Source of the DNA: Ananas comosus
Taxonomy: Eukaryota; Streptophyta; Magnoliopsida; Poales; Bromeliaceae
NCBI RefSeq assembly: GCF_001540865.1
Contig: NC_033631.1
Span: forward strand, 1,405,532-1,469,531
Direction of reading: 5' to 3'
DNA length: 64,000 bases
Shown: positions 1 through 11,953 of the stretch, piece by piece
Position numbering within the stretch: position 1 is the stretch's first letter
Layout of the letters: every line of letters starts with the position of its first letter
Position numbers and translations under genes: made by a program
The notes under the pieces: generated by a model
Database searches by the model: none
What the model saw: the letters and a program-made list of their open reading frames with translations, nothing else
Told to the model about the DNA's origin: nothing

Positions 1-202
1 CTTCTTTGGTTCGCCTCGATTTAGGGCTAGGTTAGGTTACTTTGTTTGTGCATCAGATTCCGCCAGAGTGTGGTGATTTATTAATACCTTTGTTGTTTGG
101 ATCGATTGTATAATAAGGGTTTGTGTGGAAACTATTTGATGTTCCTCTTATTTTGTTTAAGTGCATTTATGGTGATAAAATGAGAATTGTGTGATATGGC
201 AG

Positions 203-3200
203 GGTCTGGGACCTTATTCTGAGAGCATAAAGAAGGCAGAGAAGGAGATTAAGGAGATGGTGAAGAAGATCAATGATCTATGTGGTAAGTAGTGTGTTAA
301 TATCATCATATGCCTAAATATGTGTACATACAAAGAAATGGATGTATAAATATGTAAACTGGAGCTTGTTTTGCTTATTTTTTTCTTGTAATGAAATAAT
401 GCGACTCTACTTTCTCAAGTGATAAGTAAAGAATGATTCTTTTGAAAGTTTTGTGTACTTAAGCAGCTGATGCATATTATTGATGTTTTAAGTTATAGTT
501 CCATAAAGAATTGAGTTTATGTTATTATAGTCCAATTCTATTATGTAGCAAAATCAAGCATACAATGGACATTACGAATGGATACATAGTAAGATGCTTG
601 AAATAGATATGTGCTTTTTAAGGTGGTGTCTTTTGTTGCTGGATTCAGTTGTCGTTACTCATGAAGAGCTAATTTAGATATAAAATGCTTTCTTTGTTTT
701 CTTTAGATTTCTGAAAGAGTATTTGGAATAAGTTGATTCCACAGCTTATTTAAACTAGCATAATGTAGTGATAGGTAGTTTTTGTTATCAAATTATGTTG
801 CTATTATATTCTTGGAACCTTTGAGACATTTTTTGTTATGAAATGCCAGGAATCAAAGAGTCAGACACTGGTTTAGCTGCACCTAGCCAGTGGGATTTAG
901 TTTCTGACAAGCAAATGATGCAAGAGGAACAACCTCTGCAGGTATTTTTGTCTCAAATTTGCATGAATTTTAGGTATTCTTGCTTGTTTTATTCTGTGAT
1001 ATCTGGGAGTTTATTAGTGAACTTGTTTTACATCTTACATATGTTTGGTGTCTGACTAGATTGTTGTTTCATCAAAAGGTTGCTAGGTGTACGAAGATTA
1101 TTAGCCCGAACACAGAAGATGCTAAATATGTGATAAATGTTAAGCAAATTGCCAAGGTATACTTTTTGAGCATGTAATGCTCTTCCTACTATATTTACTT
1201 CTCTGGACAAATGGACAACAACATGGACATCCCAAGTTCCAACTTAAATTTTCTCTTTCTTCTATTGGACTTGTGCAGTTTGTGGTCGGGTTGGGTGACA
1301 AAGTCTCTCCAACTGATATTGAAGAAGGCATGCGAGTTGGGTAACGCCACAATACCATTCACTTGATTAGTTGTCTCAATTTCTTTTCTGTGACTGCTTC
1401 ATTTGAGGTGTGTTAGTATTTCTAACTGTCTAGTGTGCCGTTATTGCTGTTTTCATTATAATAGCACTAATAGTCCTTCTCACCCCCTCTCCCTTTCCCC
1501 TACCCACCCTAAAGCTAGTGTCTCATATAAGAGTTAAAAAAAATAGAGAACAATAATTTATTAGTGCAAGATTATTTCTAAAGCAACTAATTGGCAAAAC
1601 AGACTTGAGTTACATAATCACAGTGATGGATGGCCTTGGCACCTAGTTGCTGGTTGTGACAACATACTATCTACAAGGAATTATACATCTATCTCCTTGG
1701 TACTGTCTTTTGAGTCCTTTAATCTGGTATTTGCATGAGCATTATAATACTTGTAGGCCGTCAAAGCTCCTGTGACATACATAATAACTACAGAGTTGGA
1801 TGTCGGAATCAATCTTACCTGGACTGTATGTTCTGTTGTGCAACTGACAATATTCAGTTTAGATGACCTTACATTATATCGCATCAAACCATCTGCAGCG
1901 CTTCAACACTTCTTGTATCTATAAGCATTTGTGGCATGGTGCAGTTAGTTATGTGCAAAGTTGTAATCAATAATTTTACTAGGACTGAGACTTTTATTGA
2001 GAATCTCAATCGGTGTTGGTTGGACATCATTGTTTGATCTAATAATCTTTCGTTTGCAGAGTTGATCGAAATAAGTATCAAATCCAGATTCCTTTGCCAC
2101 CAAAAATTGATCCAAGTGTTACGATGATGACGGTGGAGGAGAAGCCTGATGTTACATATAACGATGTTGGTGGCTGTAAGGAGCAGATTGAAAAGATGCG
2201 AGAGGTATGCCTTTTTTTGTGATTGAAAAATATCATGTTATTGCTCATTCAGGTTTTACAGTAGTGTAAATTGATTATACATATAGCGGGTACCTGCAAG
2301 TTGGTCAATGACTGCATCATTTTCGTTTTCTTTTATTATTCTTCCTCAGGTTGTGGAGCTTCCAATGCTTCATCCAGAGAAATTTGTGAAGCTTGGAATT
2401 GATCCTCCGAAAGGTGTCCTTTGTTATGGTCCTCCTGGAACAGGAAAAACTCTCCTTGCTAGAGCTGTGGCCAACAGAACTGATGCCTGCTTTATTCGTG
2501 TCATTGGAAGCGAGCTGGTTCAAAAGTATGTTGGAGAGGGAGCTCGGATGGTCCGCGAACTTTTCCAGGTTGTTTGGTTTCCGGCGATTCAATGGCAAAC
2601 TTATTTGATTATTGTTCTTGGATTTCCTTACTGTCGTAGTTATTTTCATTGTTTGTCTAACAAGTAGTCTTGTCATTTAGATGGCCCGTTCAAAGAAGGC
2701 ATGCATTGTCTTTTTTGATGAAGTTGATGCTATTGGTGGTGCCCGTTTTGATGATGGCGTTGGTGGGGACAATGAAGTTCAACGTACTATGCTTGAAATC
2801 GTCAATCAGCTTGATGGTTTTGATGCTAGAGGAAACATCAAAGTTCTAATGGCAACCAATAGGTTCGACAGCTTGATGTTTTCTAGTTTATAGCTGTACT
2901 TCAAGTCAACTCTTAACCATGCCCTTAGAACATATGAATTCATCTTCCTCTCTTTCCAAACTTTTCAGGCCTGATACTTTGGACCCGGCTTTACTCCGTC
3001 CGGGAAGATTGGATCGTAAGGTTGAGTTTGGTCTGCCAGACTTGGAAGGTCGCACACAGATATTCAAGATCCACACAAAAACAATGAATTGCGAAAGGGA
3101 CATCAGATTTGAGCTTCTTGCTCGCCTCTGCCCCAACTCCACTGGTGAGCATTTACTGAAGTGTTTCTTTACCTCATTTCAATAGTATAAGTGGTTTGTC

Positions 3201-3883
3201 TTGATAATACTCTATCTAACAATTAAGCAAAATTGAACAGATCTTACCTACCTGAACTTAAAGTTGTTAATTTACTATCTAAACTTATAGTTCTTTTGTA
3301 CCTCTTGTTCAAAACTTGGTGATATTTGCAACTTCTTTGACAGGGGTATTTTATAATCTAATGGGTTAATTTCTTACTTGATAAAATATTCTATAACCAA
3401 TTTGACAGAATCCTTTTTAAGTTTTGACAAAATCAGGTAGAATTTTCTGAAGTCGAAAAGTTCTTTGATAGAGGCACCTATTTTAAAATGTTCTATAATT
3501 GATGTAGCTCTATACTTTTTTATTTTACAAGTTACTATGCTCCGATACACTTTTTTTTCTCCTTTTCTTTAAAAGTAAAAAAAAGTAAAAGCCAGTCTGA
3601 ATGCTTGGAACTTAGATGCTTGGTGTCATATGTTTTCTACAGTCTATTTTACTTGGACAAACATCAAAATTGCTCTATTTGTTCTTCATAAGTTTCTAAC
3701 TAGTTCCTGTATTTCTTTATATTAGGGGCGGACATAAGGAGTGTGTGCACCGAAGCTGGGATGTATGCGATCCGGGCACGCAGGAAGACGGTAACAGAAA
3801 AGGACTTTCTTGATGCAGTGAATAAGGTTATTAAGGGTTATCAGAAGTTCAGCGCAACGCCCAAATACATGGTCTACAACTAG
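203..3883 (+). CDS. RPT1: 26S proteasome regulatory particle AAA-ATPase subunit RPT1 (regulatory subunit 7), 5'-partial
   Basis: One of six ATPases of the proteasome base ring, which unfolds ubiquitylated substrates and feeds them to the 20S core in cytosol and nucleus. I read nine exons: 203-284, 850-941, 1079-1156, 1279-1340, 2060-2204, 2350-2568, 2681-2862, 2969-3144 and 3726-3883. All junctions are GT/AG and the phases join without a shift, giving 397 residues ending in ...YMVYN and a TAG at 3881-3883. RPT1 proteins are about 426 residues, so roughly the first 29 are missing; the exon carrying the start codon lies left of the window and 1-202 is intron. Visible features are Walker A GPPGTGKT (2428-2451), Walker B FFDEVD in the 2681 exon, and the arginine-rich segment RPGRLDRK in the 2969 exon. 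The C-terminus lacks an HbYX motif, as expected for RPT1. No frameshift or missing key residue was seen; it looks functional. Confidence 0.97.
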
Positions 3884-5445
3884 CAGCACTGCTCCTGTTA
3901 CTCTTATCTCGGAAGGAAATATCACCGTAGTGTTGGCATATGATTTTCTACCTGGTAATATACATCTTTGTACAAGCAGGATCCCTAATTCCCAGTGACC
4001 AATGCCTTCTCTTTTCTCATCCATAGATTTAGACTATGGTGTGCTTGAGCAAAAGGTAGTGGCTCTTTTCAGAAATTAGATGATGCTTTATCTTGATGAA
4101 AGATCCCAGTATTAGCCATGGTTTATGTTTTCTTGTGTGTTTGTTTGTGTTTATGTCAGAAAGATGATAGCACGCCAATTGATCTGTTAGTTATTTTTAT
4201 TTCTACGTTACTTCTGTAGAATTCAGGCGGTGGTCAGCTGGTTGCAAGTTAAACGAATGGTTATCGAGAAACATTTCTCGTTACTAGCTTTTATTCTATC
4301 CTGAGGAACTGAATTATATTTGTCTCACTATTTGTGTTTCTAAGCTCAAATTTACATGCATCACCTAACAGTCCTAGCTCAGCTATTGAAAACTGTTTCC
4401 TTTTTTGTTTGTCAACTAATTTTGATTGTCATGCCCTAGGCTATGGGTTTTTTGTTTTCTCTGTTTGCTGTTTAATTTATCACGCGCTTGTAATTTTCAA
4501 GAGGCATATTTGATTTGTCCGTCGTAGATGCATGAATGAAGGTGTTGTTTATGAGAATTTATGCCATATATAGGTGAAAAGAAATCCACATGTTTATTTT
4601 AGTTGCAGTATTCGGCAATTATGTTCTTGTTGTAGCAGCAACTTCTATTTTAGAAGCTAATTTATTTATTAGCTTTTCGATGCAGCACAAGTATCAGACT
4701 TACTATTTGAGTCCACCAGTGTTAATTACCTCACATTAAGTTCCTTTTCTACTCGAGGCTTTTAGAAAGAAACCGTGTTAGATGTCGCCTTAGTAGTGAG
4801 AGTAGTACAAGTCTATTGTTAATTATATTCAAGTCTTCGGCTTTAGTCTACTAACTTGTTTTTTCTGCTTGCTTTTAGAGACCCAAGTAGGAAATCACGC
4901 ACGGCAAGTATGAATTAAGCGGGAAGATGACTAATCCTTCTTCATACACAAAGAAATTGTAGCTTCAACCTTGTCCAGGTTAGTTCTAGAATATTTTTTA
5001 ATACAATTAATATATATATATATTAATTTGGTGGATAATACAGTATTCTGAGTCATTATTCATTCCCTTCTGGTTTAAGAGGTTCTGAGCTTGGTTCATG
5101 CATCTTTCCTGTTAGTTAAGGATATATAGTTCAGCTTACATAACATCTAGGCTAATTCAGTTTTGAAGAAATGATTTTTGTAGTTCCATTGAAAAGCACG
5201 TAAGCATATTTTCACATTTGATCTGTTTGCCTTCGATCACACTGAAAGCTGAATCCGTCTTGTAGGTACTACAGCACAAAATTTATCTTATTATTCCCTT
5301 CCAACTCTCCCAAAATTTATCTTACTGATCTGAGATGCGTATGAATACTGCATACTTTTCCATGTTCAGCCTTTTGATCTACAATAGTATCACCGCAAAT
5401 ATTGCTTTTACTAACTACTGCATTTTAAATAATATATTTGTATTC
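3884..5445 (+). other. RPT1 3' UTR and downstream AT-rich intergenic DNA
   Basis: The sequence after the RPT1 stop is non-coding. The 3' UTR probably occupies the first few hundred bases, but I could not fix a polyadenylation site. The rest has stops in all frames and no recognisable gene or element; a short TA tract sits near 5011-5024. Confidence 0.5.
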
Positions 5446-5800
5446 GGGTAAATTTTAAATATCATCTCTGTAGTTTTGCACTTTCTCATTTTAGTATCAT
5501 ATGGTTTAAAGTGTATCAAGTTAGTGTCCCGTAATTTTATTTTTCTCTTTTCGTCAGTTCCTCTGTTAATATTTCGTTAAATTATATACAAAAAGTTTAG
5601 ATACTCCACCTAGCTTTATCGATATTCACTTTAGTATCCTTTAGTTTTAATTTTGTTACTAGTTTAACAAAAAAAAATTAGTGAAATAAATAATAAAAAG
5701 AGAAAAATGAAATCATATGATACTAACTTGATACACTTTAAACTACAGGATACTAAGTAAAAAAAAAACGAAATTACAGGGTGATATTTGAAGTTTTTTT
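5446..5800. mobile_element. Foldback MITE, family A (Mutator-like), copy 1
   Basis: The two halves are inverted copies of each other: the left arm reads like 'actttctcattttagtatc' and the right arm returns its complement, with a GGGTAAATTT...-type end and a right end in ...TTTGAAGTTT. The core carries the family signature around 'atatttcgttaaattata'. The same element recurs at 33700, 34503, 34870 and 42014, and in modified form at 16240. The end boundary is approximate because it runs into a T tract. Confidence 0.75.
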
Positions 5801-5827
5801 TTTTATATTTATCTGCATGTGAATATA

Positions 5828-5854
5828 TGATGTATCTCTCTCTCTCTCTCTCTC
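5828..5854. repeat. (TC)n microsatellite
   Basis: A simple TC run just right of foldback copy A1. No gene context. Confidence 0.9.
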
Positions 5855-5892
5855 TTTGAGTCAATTTAATATTCTGACCCATGCTTTGAAGC

Positions 5893-6135
5893 GGGCAAAA
5901 ATTGTGTGGATATAGTGTCCACATTAACATTTTTGGGGACACTCCGAATAGGCACCACGTGGCTCGCAAGCATTCATCTCACCATTCCTTTTTTTTTAAA
6001 AAAATATGATTTTTTAGAGAGAGAAAGAAGTAGAGGAAGGGACGGTGGGATGGATGCCTGCGAACCACGTGGTGCCCATCGAGAGTGTCCCCAAAGATGC
6101 TAATTTGGACACTATGTCCATGCAATTTTTGCCCA
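5893..6135. mobile_element. Foldback MITE with GGGCAAAAATTG termini
   Basis: The left end (gggcaaaaattg...ggatatagtgtcc) is the inverted complement of the right end (ggacactatgtcc...caatttttgccc), and inner arms around 'caccacgtgg' also pair. About 243 bp, non-coding. The short purine-rich centre explains the small open frame seen here, which I do not regard as a gene. Confidence 0.75.
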
Positions 6136-6246
6136 CAAAACACTCTCGCACAAAGTAGTGAGGAGCCCAGACATTATTTTATGTCCTTTTCCTTATTTAC
6201 CCTTTACTATTGTTCAAAATTTTTAAATTTATTTTAAAATTATATA

Positions 6247-6914
6247 TGTGAGACCTTATATAGTTCTATATATAAGATATAATAGAGCTAAACTTCTTAA
6301 CCTGATTATAGTATTTTAGACGATGATTAGGTCCAAAAAATTAAAAGAGTTAGGCATGCTAGAGTTAGAGTAGTCATAGAATAGGTGGTCCCTCAGAAGT
6401 GGGGCATTATAATTAATATCAGAGCTAGTTATCAGTCGAAAATGTAATTTGAGTCTCGGCTGAGTCAGAATTATACTGAAAGTGTGAGATGAGTCTTGGC
6501 TGAGTCAAAATTATACTAAAAATGTGAGTTGAGTTTCATTTGAATCAGAATTATAAAGCGGGAAGAGTGAGCCTCTCATGTTAATAACTATTGTGGATAG
6601 AGCGCGGCTCTACCACAAGGTCGGTTAAGGCTAACGAGACGAGTCTTACAGAGACACGAGCTCGGTTAAGACTAGCGAGACAAGTCTCATATCGCATGAT
6701 ACTTATTAGTCTAAACTTGACAAGAATGTCAGGATTTACAACGGGAGAGAATGTGATATCTCAGATAGTTGTACATATAAGATATAATAGGATTAAAACT
6801 TTTAATCCGATTATAATATTTTGGACAGTGGCTAAACCTAAAAGGTTAAAAAAATTAAGCGTGTAAGAGATACAGTAGGCCTAAGATAGATGACCCTCAG
6901 AAGTGGGCTTCACA
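6247..6914 (+). mobile_element. TRIM (miniature LTR retroelement), copy 1
   Basis: Two direct repeats of about 165 bp (6247-6412 and 6752-6914), both starting TGTGA and containing 'ataagatataata' and 'cctcagaagtggg', flank an internal stretch of about 340 bp. Directly after the left repeat lies 'atatcagagc' (6416-6425), matching the primer-binding site complementary to initiator tRNA-Met. A purine run 'gggagaga' ends one base before the right repeat. There is no coding capacity, so it could only move with enzymes from another element. A diverged copy lies on the minus strand at 60975-61732. No clear 5-bp target duplication was found. Confidence 0.7.
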
Positions 6915-7528
6915 ATCAAAATATTTTTTAAACTCTAAATTTTATTTGCAAAGTCTAGAGGTTTGAAAATATTTGAAGGGATGTTTGAAAATTATTGAGG
7001 CGAAATATTATCTTTTACTAGTGCTGTTAAAAAATTGATAGATAATCTATTTGGTTTGTGTGTTTGGGGTGTTAACTAAATTTTTTTGTCAGTTTTTTAC
7101 TTGATCAATTTTATAAATAATATAGTACTTGAGTTAATTTTAAATACTTCTATTATAATGCAAGGTTTTGAGTTCCAATCCTCTTCGTTGACAAATTAAT
7201 GAGAAGGTAAATTTGTCAGCCACATATACTTAAAACTTATTTAGAAGTACATATATTGGAATCAACTATAGTGGATATTTGGCCTAACTTTTGAAAAGGG
7301 ATTTTGTGTTCAGAAGTGATTTTCGACTGAATAGAGCATTTGGTAATCTTATTTTTAAAAATTGATTTTGATTTTTACAATCAGTTTTTTAATTTTCGAA
7401 ACCCAAAATCAGAAGCAGCTAAAACTTGCTTCTTGAAATCTGATTCTGATTTTGAACTCAAAATTTTAAATTTTTATTTGGATTTTACATTCAAATTTTA
7501 AATTTTAATTTCGACTTTTAAATAATTT
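6915..7528. other. AT-rich intergenic DNA
   Basis: No open frame or RNA gene is supported and no clear repeat ends were found. It only contains AT-rich tracts leading into the segmental duplication. Confidence 0.4.
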
Positions 7529-7831
7529 ATTTTTATTTATTTATACAATATATAAAATATTTAATAATTTATATAAAACTCGACGGGTTCGGGTCCAAAT
7601 CCGATCCGTTGACATCCCTAAAAGAGAAGAAAAGAAATATATAAATATGAAACATAGTGAATCATTCACCGTGTTTGACTTGGCAACCAACCTCTCGACC
7701 CGCCCACGTGGCGCTTGCGTGGTGCCTGCGTGGCAGAAGTAGGGTCATTTTTGTAATTATAAATTTGGTGGGGCTAGTTTTAAAATAAAATTTTTTGGGG
7801 AGGCCATTTGCATAAAAAGTTCTTAATTGAA

Positions 7832-8246
7832 GGGTTAAATGCATACAAGTTCCTACAAATATAGTAAATTACAAATGCATACTTATAAAGTTCAACTTTC
7901 ATATGTTGTTCTTATAAAAGTTCTAATATTTTCAAATATATCCCGCTGGTTTGTTACCGTTTTAAACTGTTTATATTTTAAGTGAAATGTCAATTTTGTC
8001 ATCACAAATATGTCTCTCCAAAAGCCGCAACAGTATATTATAAGAGGGGCAAAAATACCAAGTTATCTCATAAACTAATTAGGGTTAAGTATTTAATTTA
8101 TGGTTAACTAAAGTTTTCTAACGAATTCTAACGGCAAAGACATATTTAAAAATATTAGAACTTTTGTCTGGACAATACATGAAAGTTGAACTTTGTAAGG
8201 ATATATTTGTAATTTACTATATTTGTAGGGACCTGTATGAAATTAA
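7832..8246. mobile_element. Foldback MITE, family C (Mutator-like), copy 1
   Basis: Terminal inverted repeats run over about 60 bp: the left end 'ttaaatgcatacaagttcc' is mirrored by the right end 'gtccctacaaatatagtaa' read on the other strand. Flanks are ttaattgaa (7823-7831) and ctaattgaa (8247-8255), a 9-bp target duplication with one mismatch, as expected for Mutator-type elements. Confidence 0.75.
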
Positions 8247-8545
8247 CTAATTGAAGATTGTAGAACGTTTAGCTGAATCTAATAGCAAAGCAAGCTTAAA
8301 AAATATTATTTTAGAAAGTTCTTTAACAACTTTTTCTTTATTAATTATATTAATATTTTTTATAAACTAATCAGGGTTCAGTGTATTTATACTTTATCAT
8401 TTTGTATTTGAAATTTCTAATATATTTATACTTTGCCATTCTATATTGGAAAAGTACTCTCATGTTATATAATTTATCTTATATTTTACTGTAAGAATTT
8501 ATTATTTGATAGAATAGTAAAATACTATTATTTACAAATGATGCT

Positions 8546-9325
8546 TTTTTTTTTCTTTTCTTTTTTTTTTTTTTTTGAGGGAAACACGCCCTAAGGCGAA
8601 TTTATTTATCAATCGGGCGGTACAATGTGATGGAATTCATCTACAGAGGACCAAAAAGAGAGTTTGTTGCTAATAAGCCCCCAGTTGGCCAATCAATCTG
8701 CAACTACAACATTTTTAGAATATCTTGACGACCATCCATAATTAAATTGTTTGGAACTTTCCAGAAAAGTCCGAAGATCCGTGATTCTTGTTCGAGCTTC
8801 ATCTGTTAACGAAGCTGAATGATAGCTCCTAAGGTGCAAGGCTTTGATGATGGGTGCTGAATTTGAGTAGATATGGAAAGTTTCTTCTGGATACCTTTGT
8901 AACAAAAGATTTGTCGCTCGGGAGATTGCTTCAATTTCCGCAGAGCAAGCGTCATGGACATCCTTCAGTACGTCGGATATGCACATAATGATTCCATGCA
9001 AATTGGCGATTAGGCATCCTACTCCACCTACAGTGCCACCTTTCCAACTCCCATCCACCCATACATATAAGGAGGATGTCGCAGGTTCCTGAATCAGATT
9101 CGGGTCCTGAATGCTAATCCTCGTCATGTTCTCTTTAGAATATAAGGTTGTTCAGCTACGAGCCCGTGAAATGATGGTAGTAAAACTGAAAATTTTTCCT
9201 TCAAATATCATCTCATTCCTTCCTTTCCATAAGTTCCATAACAGATGAATACAGAAAGCCCTATGAGTCGTCATAGCTTTATTAGTTAGCATAAAGAAAA
9301 TCTAAAAGGACAGAGGTCTATCCGC
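8546..9325 (-). mobile_element. 5'-truncated LINE (non-LTR retrotransposon)
   Basis: The insertion is bounded by identical 16-bp direct repeats (atttacaaatgatgct at 8530-8545 and 9326-9341), and the duplicated segment at 20278-20293 keeps the empty site with one copy of this 16-mer. The T-rich run at the left end is the poly(A) tail of a minus-strand element. Inside lies the C-terminal RNase H-like region of the LINE polyprotein. Orientation, tail, target duplication and truncation all fit target-primed reverse transcription. Confidence 0.93.
8693..9262 (-). pseudogene. LINE ORF2 C-terminal fragment: linker plus RNase H-like domain (dead)
   Basis: The longest open stretch is 9127-8693 (144 aa). 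It contains the RVT_3-type RNase H pattern: VDGSWKGG with the first Asp, then SAEIEAISRA with the Glu, then IYSNSAP, where the family normally has Asp at the middle Ser-x-Ser position. The last catalytic acid therefore appears lost. The same frame continues upstream through a tryptophan-rich LWNLWKGRNEMIF segment typical of plant LINE proteins, broken by an in-frame TGA at 9154-9152. The first ATG of the open stretch is therefore not a true start. It is non-functional. Confidence 0.85.
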
Positions 9326-9599
9326 ATTTACAAATGATGCTAAAGTGTTAAATTTTGTAACCAGATAGTCTAAGTCACAGAAACGCGGCTGACACTTGAC
9401 GGAGCGACTCTTGAAATTAAAATAAAATATAAAAAAAGAATCGAAGAGGACTCGTACGACCGGCGCAAAGCCGTCTCAGAATAGGGTTGTCTGCACCTGG
9501 TGTATATATAGTAGTTGAGTTAGTATACTATTGATAGAATATAAAGTATTTTATTATTATTATTATCTTTTGAAGAGAAAGGTAGCATACTATTCCGGT

Positions 9600-9735
9600 T
9601 TTTTTTTTTTTTTTTTTAATGAACTTAGAAAGAAATGTGAAATAGCTAAACTTCGAACTTGAGATCCTGCATACCAACTATCAAGTAACCAAGACAAAAA
9701 TCTTACTTCGACATGTCAAGGCTCGTACTTGTGCC
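9600..9735 (-). mobile_element. Old tRNA-derived SINE (copy in segmental duplication, copy 1)
   Basis: Read on the minus strand this has 'ggttggta', the B-box-like 'aagttcgaa', a segment similar to the better SINEs at 44996 and 48463 ('tttcacatttct'), and a poly(A) tail (T run at 9600-9618). It is more diverged than those copies and was present before the duplication, because 20540-20680 carries it too. Confidence 0.6.
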
Positions 9736-9826
9736 ATACGTGTGTTTAAATAAGGACATAACTTTTATTTTCTCCCAAGCAACTAGCTTGAGAATGAAGG
9801 AACATATAAATACCAACAATGCACTT

Positions 9827-10498
9827 TAAAATTGTACTTTTCATTTCCAACATACAATATGTTGAAATGAATTCTATTTATTTGCCATACCATCATATGT
9901 AACTTATTCATTTTAACTCGTAAAGCCACGATACCTATTTTTATTTTTATTTTATTTTTTTAATAAAGGTGTCCATAGGGTTTGTAAAATATAAATATTG
10001 ATTAGTCCTCAGATAAAAGTCTATTCTTTGTAAGGGAAAAAAAAAACTTTGGGGAAAATTTTTTGGAATCTCTCTTAGCCATATAATTGTGCATCAATTA
10101 ACCATAGTTATTCAAAACAGATCTAGTATATGATATAATTGTGATAATTCAAATTTAAGTTAAGATTAATCCCGAATCATGTCGTAGAATAAAGTTATAA
10201 CTAATTATTAAGTTAGTCACTCCGCATAATTAAGAACAAACTTATACTCCTCTTTTGATAGAAAATTTTTTCAGAATTAGTGGAAGATATCTTTTGATAG
10301 AATTTTTTTTTCAGAATTAACGGAAGAAATTAATCAGAATTCGATGCATATTCCAACTACTCTCTTCTTCTTCTTCTTCTTTTTTTTCTTTCGGATAAAT
10401 ATAAATAAAGTAGAATTGGCCCGATAATGTTATCTATATCTATATTAATCCATATTCAAATTCAATTCAATTACTAGTAAATGAATCATATATTATAT
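9827..10498. other. AT-rich intergenic DNA
   Basis: No gene is seen. A short imperfect duplication (about 45 bp, 'gatagaa-tttttcagaatta') lies at 10256-10345 and a (CTT)n run at 10364-10384. Confidence 0.45.
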
Positions 10499-10507
10499 GT
10501 TCTAATA

Positions 10508-11143
10508 GGCTAAATTACAGAAAACCTCCCTATAATAACCCGTTTTTTTACTTTTCCTCCCTGACATTTAAAAATCTACACTTTACCCCCTGTAAAATGA
10601 AAAATATTCACAGGGAGGTTACAGTGTGTAAAATGACCATTTTGCCCCTCGCCATTGTCATCTTCTTCCCATCTTCTTCAGCCGCCCCTTCGTTCGGCCG
10701 CGATTCCCACCTCAATCGGCCGCGATTTCTCTCCATTTTCTTCTCCACCTGCTCCCCTTCTCCTCCTGCACTCTCGCCGCCCTCGATTTCGGCGACAGTA
10801 GGAGAAAACCGAGATGAGCGACAGTAGGAGAAGGGCAAAGAAGGCGAAGACGAGGCGACGGAGGACGGCGAAGGGGATGTGGGTGAGGGCGAGGCAGTGG
10901 AGGACGGCGAGGCGGCTAGACGGCGAGGTGGCGAGGCGGAGGGAGTCGAAGCAACAGGGAGATGGCGGAGGAGTATTTTCGGCATAAAAATATATTTTTT
11001 AACGGAATCCTGACGGAACCCTAACGATAAAGGATGAAGTGCATATTTTTTATTTTACAGGGGGACAAACTGTAGGTTTTTAAATGTTAGGGAAGGAAAG
11101 TAAAAAAGCGGGTTATTACAAGGAAGTTTTCTGTAATTTAGCC
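10508..11143. mobile_element. Long-TIR Mutator-like foldback with GC-rich interior (Pack-MULE-like)
   Basis: Terminal inverted repeats of roughly 98 bp start GGCTAAATTACAG and end CTGTAATTTAGCC. The flanks gttctaata (10499-10507) and attctaata (11144-11152) form a 9-bp target duplication with one mismatch. The interior, 10640-10985, is strikingly GC-rich against an AT-rich background and encodes only low-complexity Ser/Pro/Ala- or Gly/Arg-rich frames on either strand. Its origin could be a captured 5' gene end, as in Pack-MULEs; I could not identify a parent gene. Confidence 0.75.
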
Positions 11144-11953
11144 ATTCTAATATTATAAATACTATGTGAAGTAGTGGTTTATTAAAACCATCAATATATT
11201 TTTTAAATTAATTTGTCTATGAGAAAAGGTCAAGAGAGAGACTTTGATTCTCGTTTCAACAATTATGATGATATGAGTTGCACCTGCAAATTAAAATTAA
11301 TTGGCCAACAAATTGGTCATCATTATTTCAATATAATCGACCCCTCTGATTTGCTAAATACTATTTAATTGAGAGCTTAATTAATTCCCTCCTCTGGCCA
11401 TACATCTTATATGTAATGAATGTGTCAAATGTAGAGACTAATTAGAACTCACAGTCCAATTAGATTCTTAATTAAACTCTATTTATGTTTTAATAAAACT
11501 AAATCTCATCTTATATCCTAATTAAAGTAGAATTTGACTTTAATTTTAAATAAATTTGACTTTAATTTAAATAACTATAAATTTAATCCGAAATCTAACA
11601 ATAGATTTTCTCACTAATCTGTTAAACAACAACATTTGTAAAACAACCTCTTCTGTTTACTCTATTCTTATCTTGTTATATCAAGTCCTATTTATCTTAT
11701 GATTAACTCAACCTAGTTAAGAACTGAAATTTGCTTTTATCCTTTCAGACATTATACGAAAGCTTTTTCTTCAAAAATTTTTTTAATCTTTTTAATAAGC
11801 GTAAAATATAGAAAACTCTATGTAAATACTTATTTTTTCACTTTCTCCACATGCTTTCAAAAATTTATATTTTATCTTCTAAAAATTTCAAGTTGATGGA
11901 TTTAAACGCCCTTCGTCAGAGTTCCATTACTACTATTTCGTCCATTTCTGTTT

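Larger units (their letters stand above)
7529..9826 (+). repeat. Direct segmental duplication, copy 1 (about 1.5 kb excluding the LINE)
   Basis: This segment aligns along its length with 19252-20775, in the same orientation, at roughly 90% or more by eye. The only large difference is the 780-bp LINE insertion at 8546-9325, absent from the second copy. Shared content is the right half of foldback G (to 7822), foldback C (7832-8246), unique AT-rich sequence, a GC-richer motif near 9380-9500 and an old SINE (about 9600-9735). The two copies flank the NLR gene. Confidence 0.85.

Noticed and set aside
1..202. First RPT1 exon within the window
   Set aside because: No sequence here encodes the expected acidic N-terminus; it reads as intron, so the exon must lie further left.
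843..1358. Small open frames in RPT1 introns and on the opposite strand
   Set aside because: They are shadows of RPT1 exons and neighbouring intron sequence; the exon chain explains the conserved residues.
10608..10985. 125-residue Ser/Pro-rich minus-strand frame
   Set aside because: It lies inside a transposon, is low-complexity and has no start context or homology I recognise.
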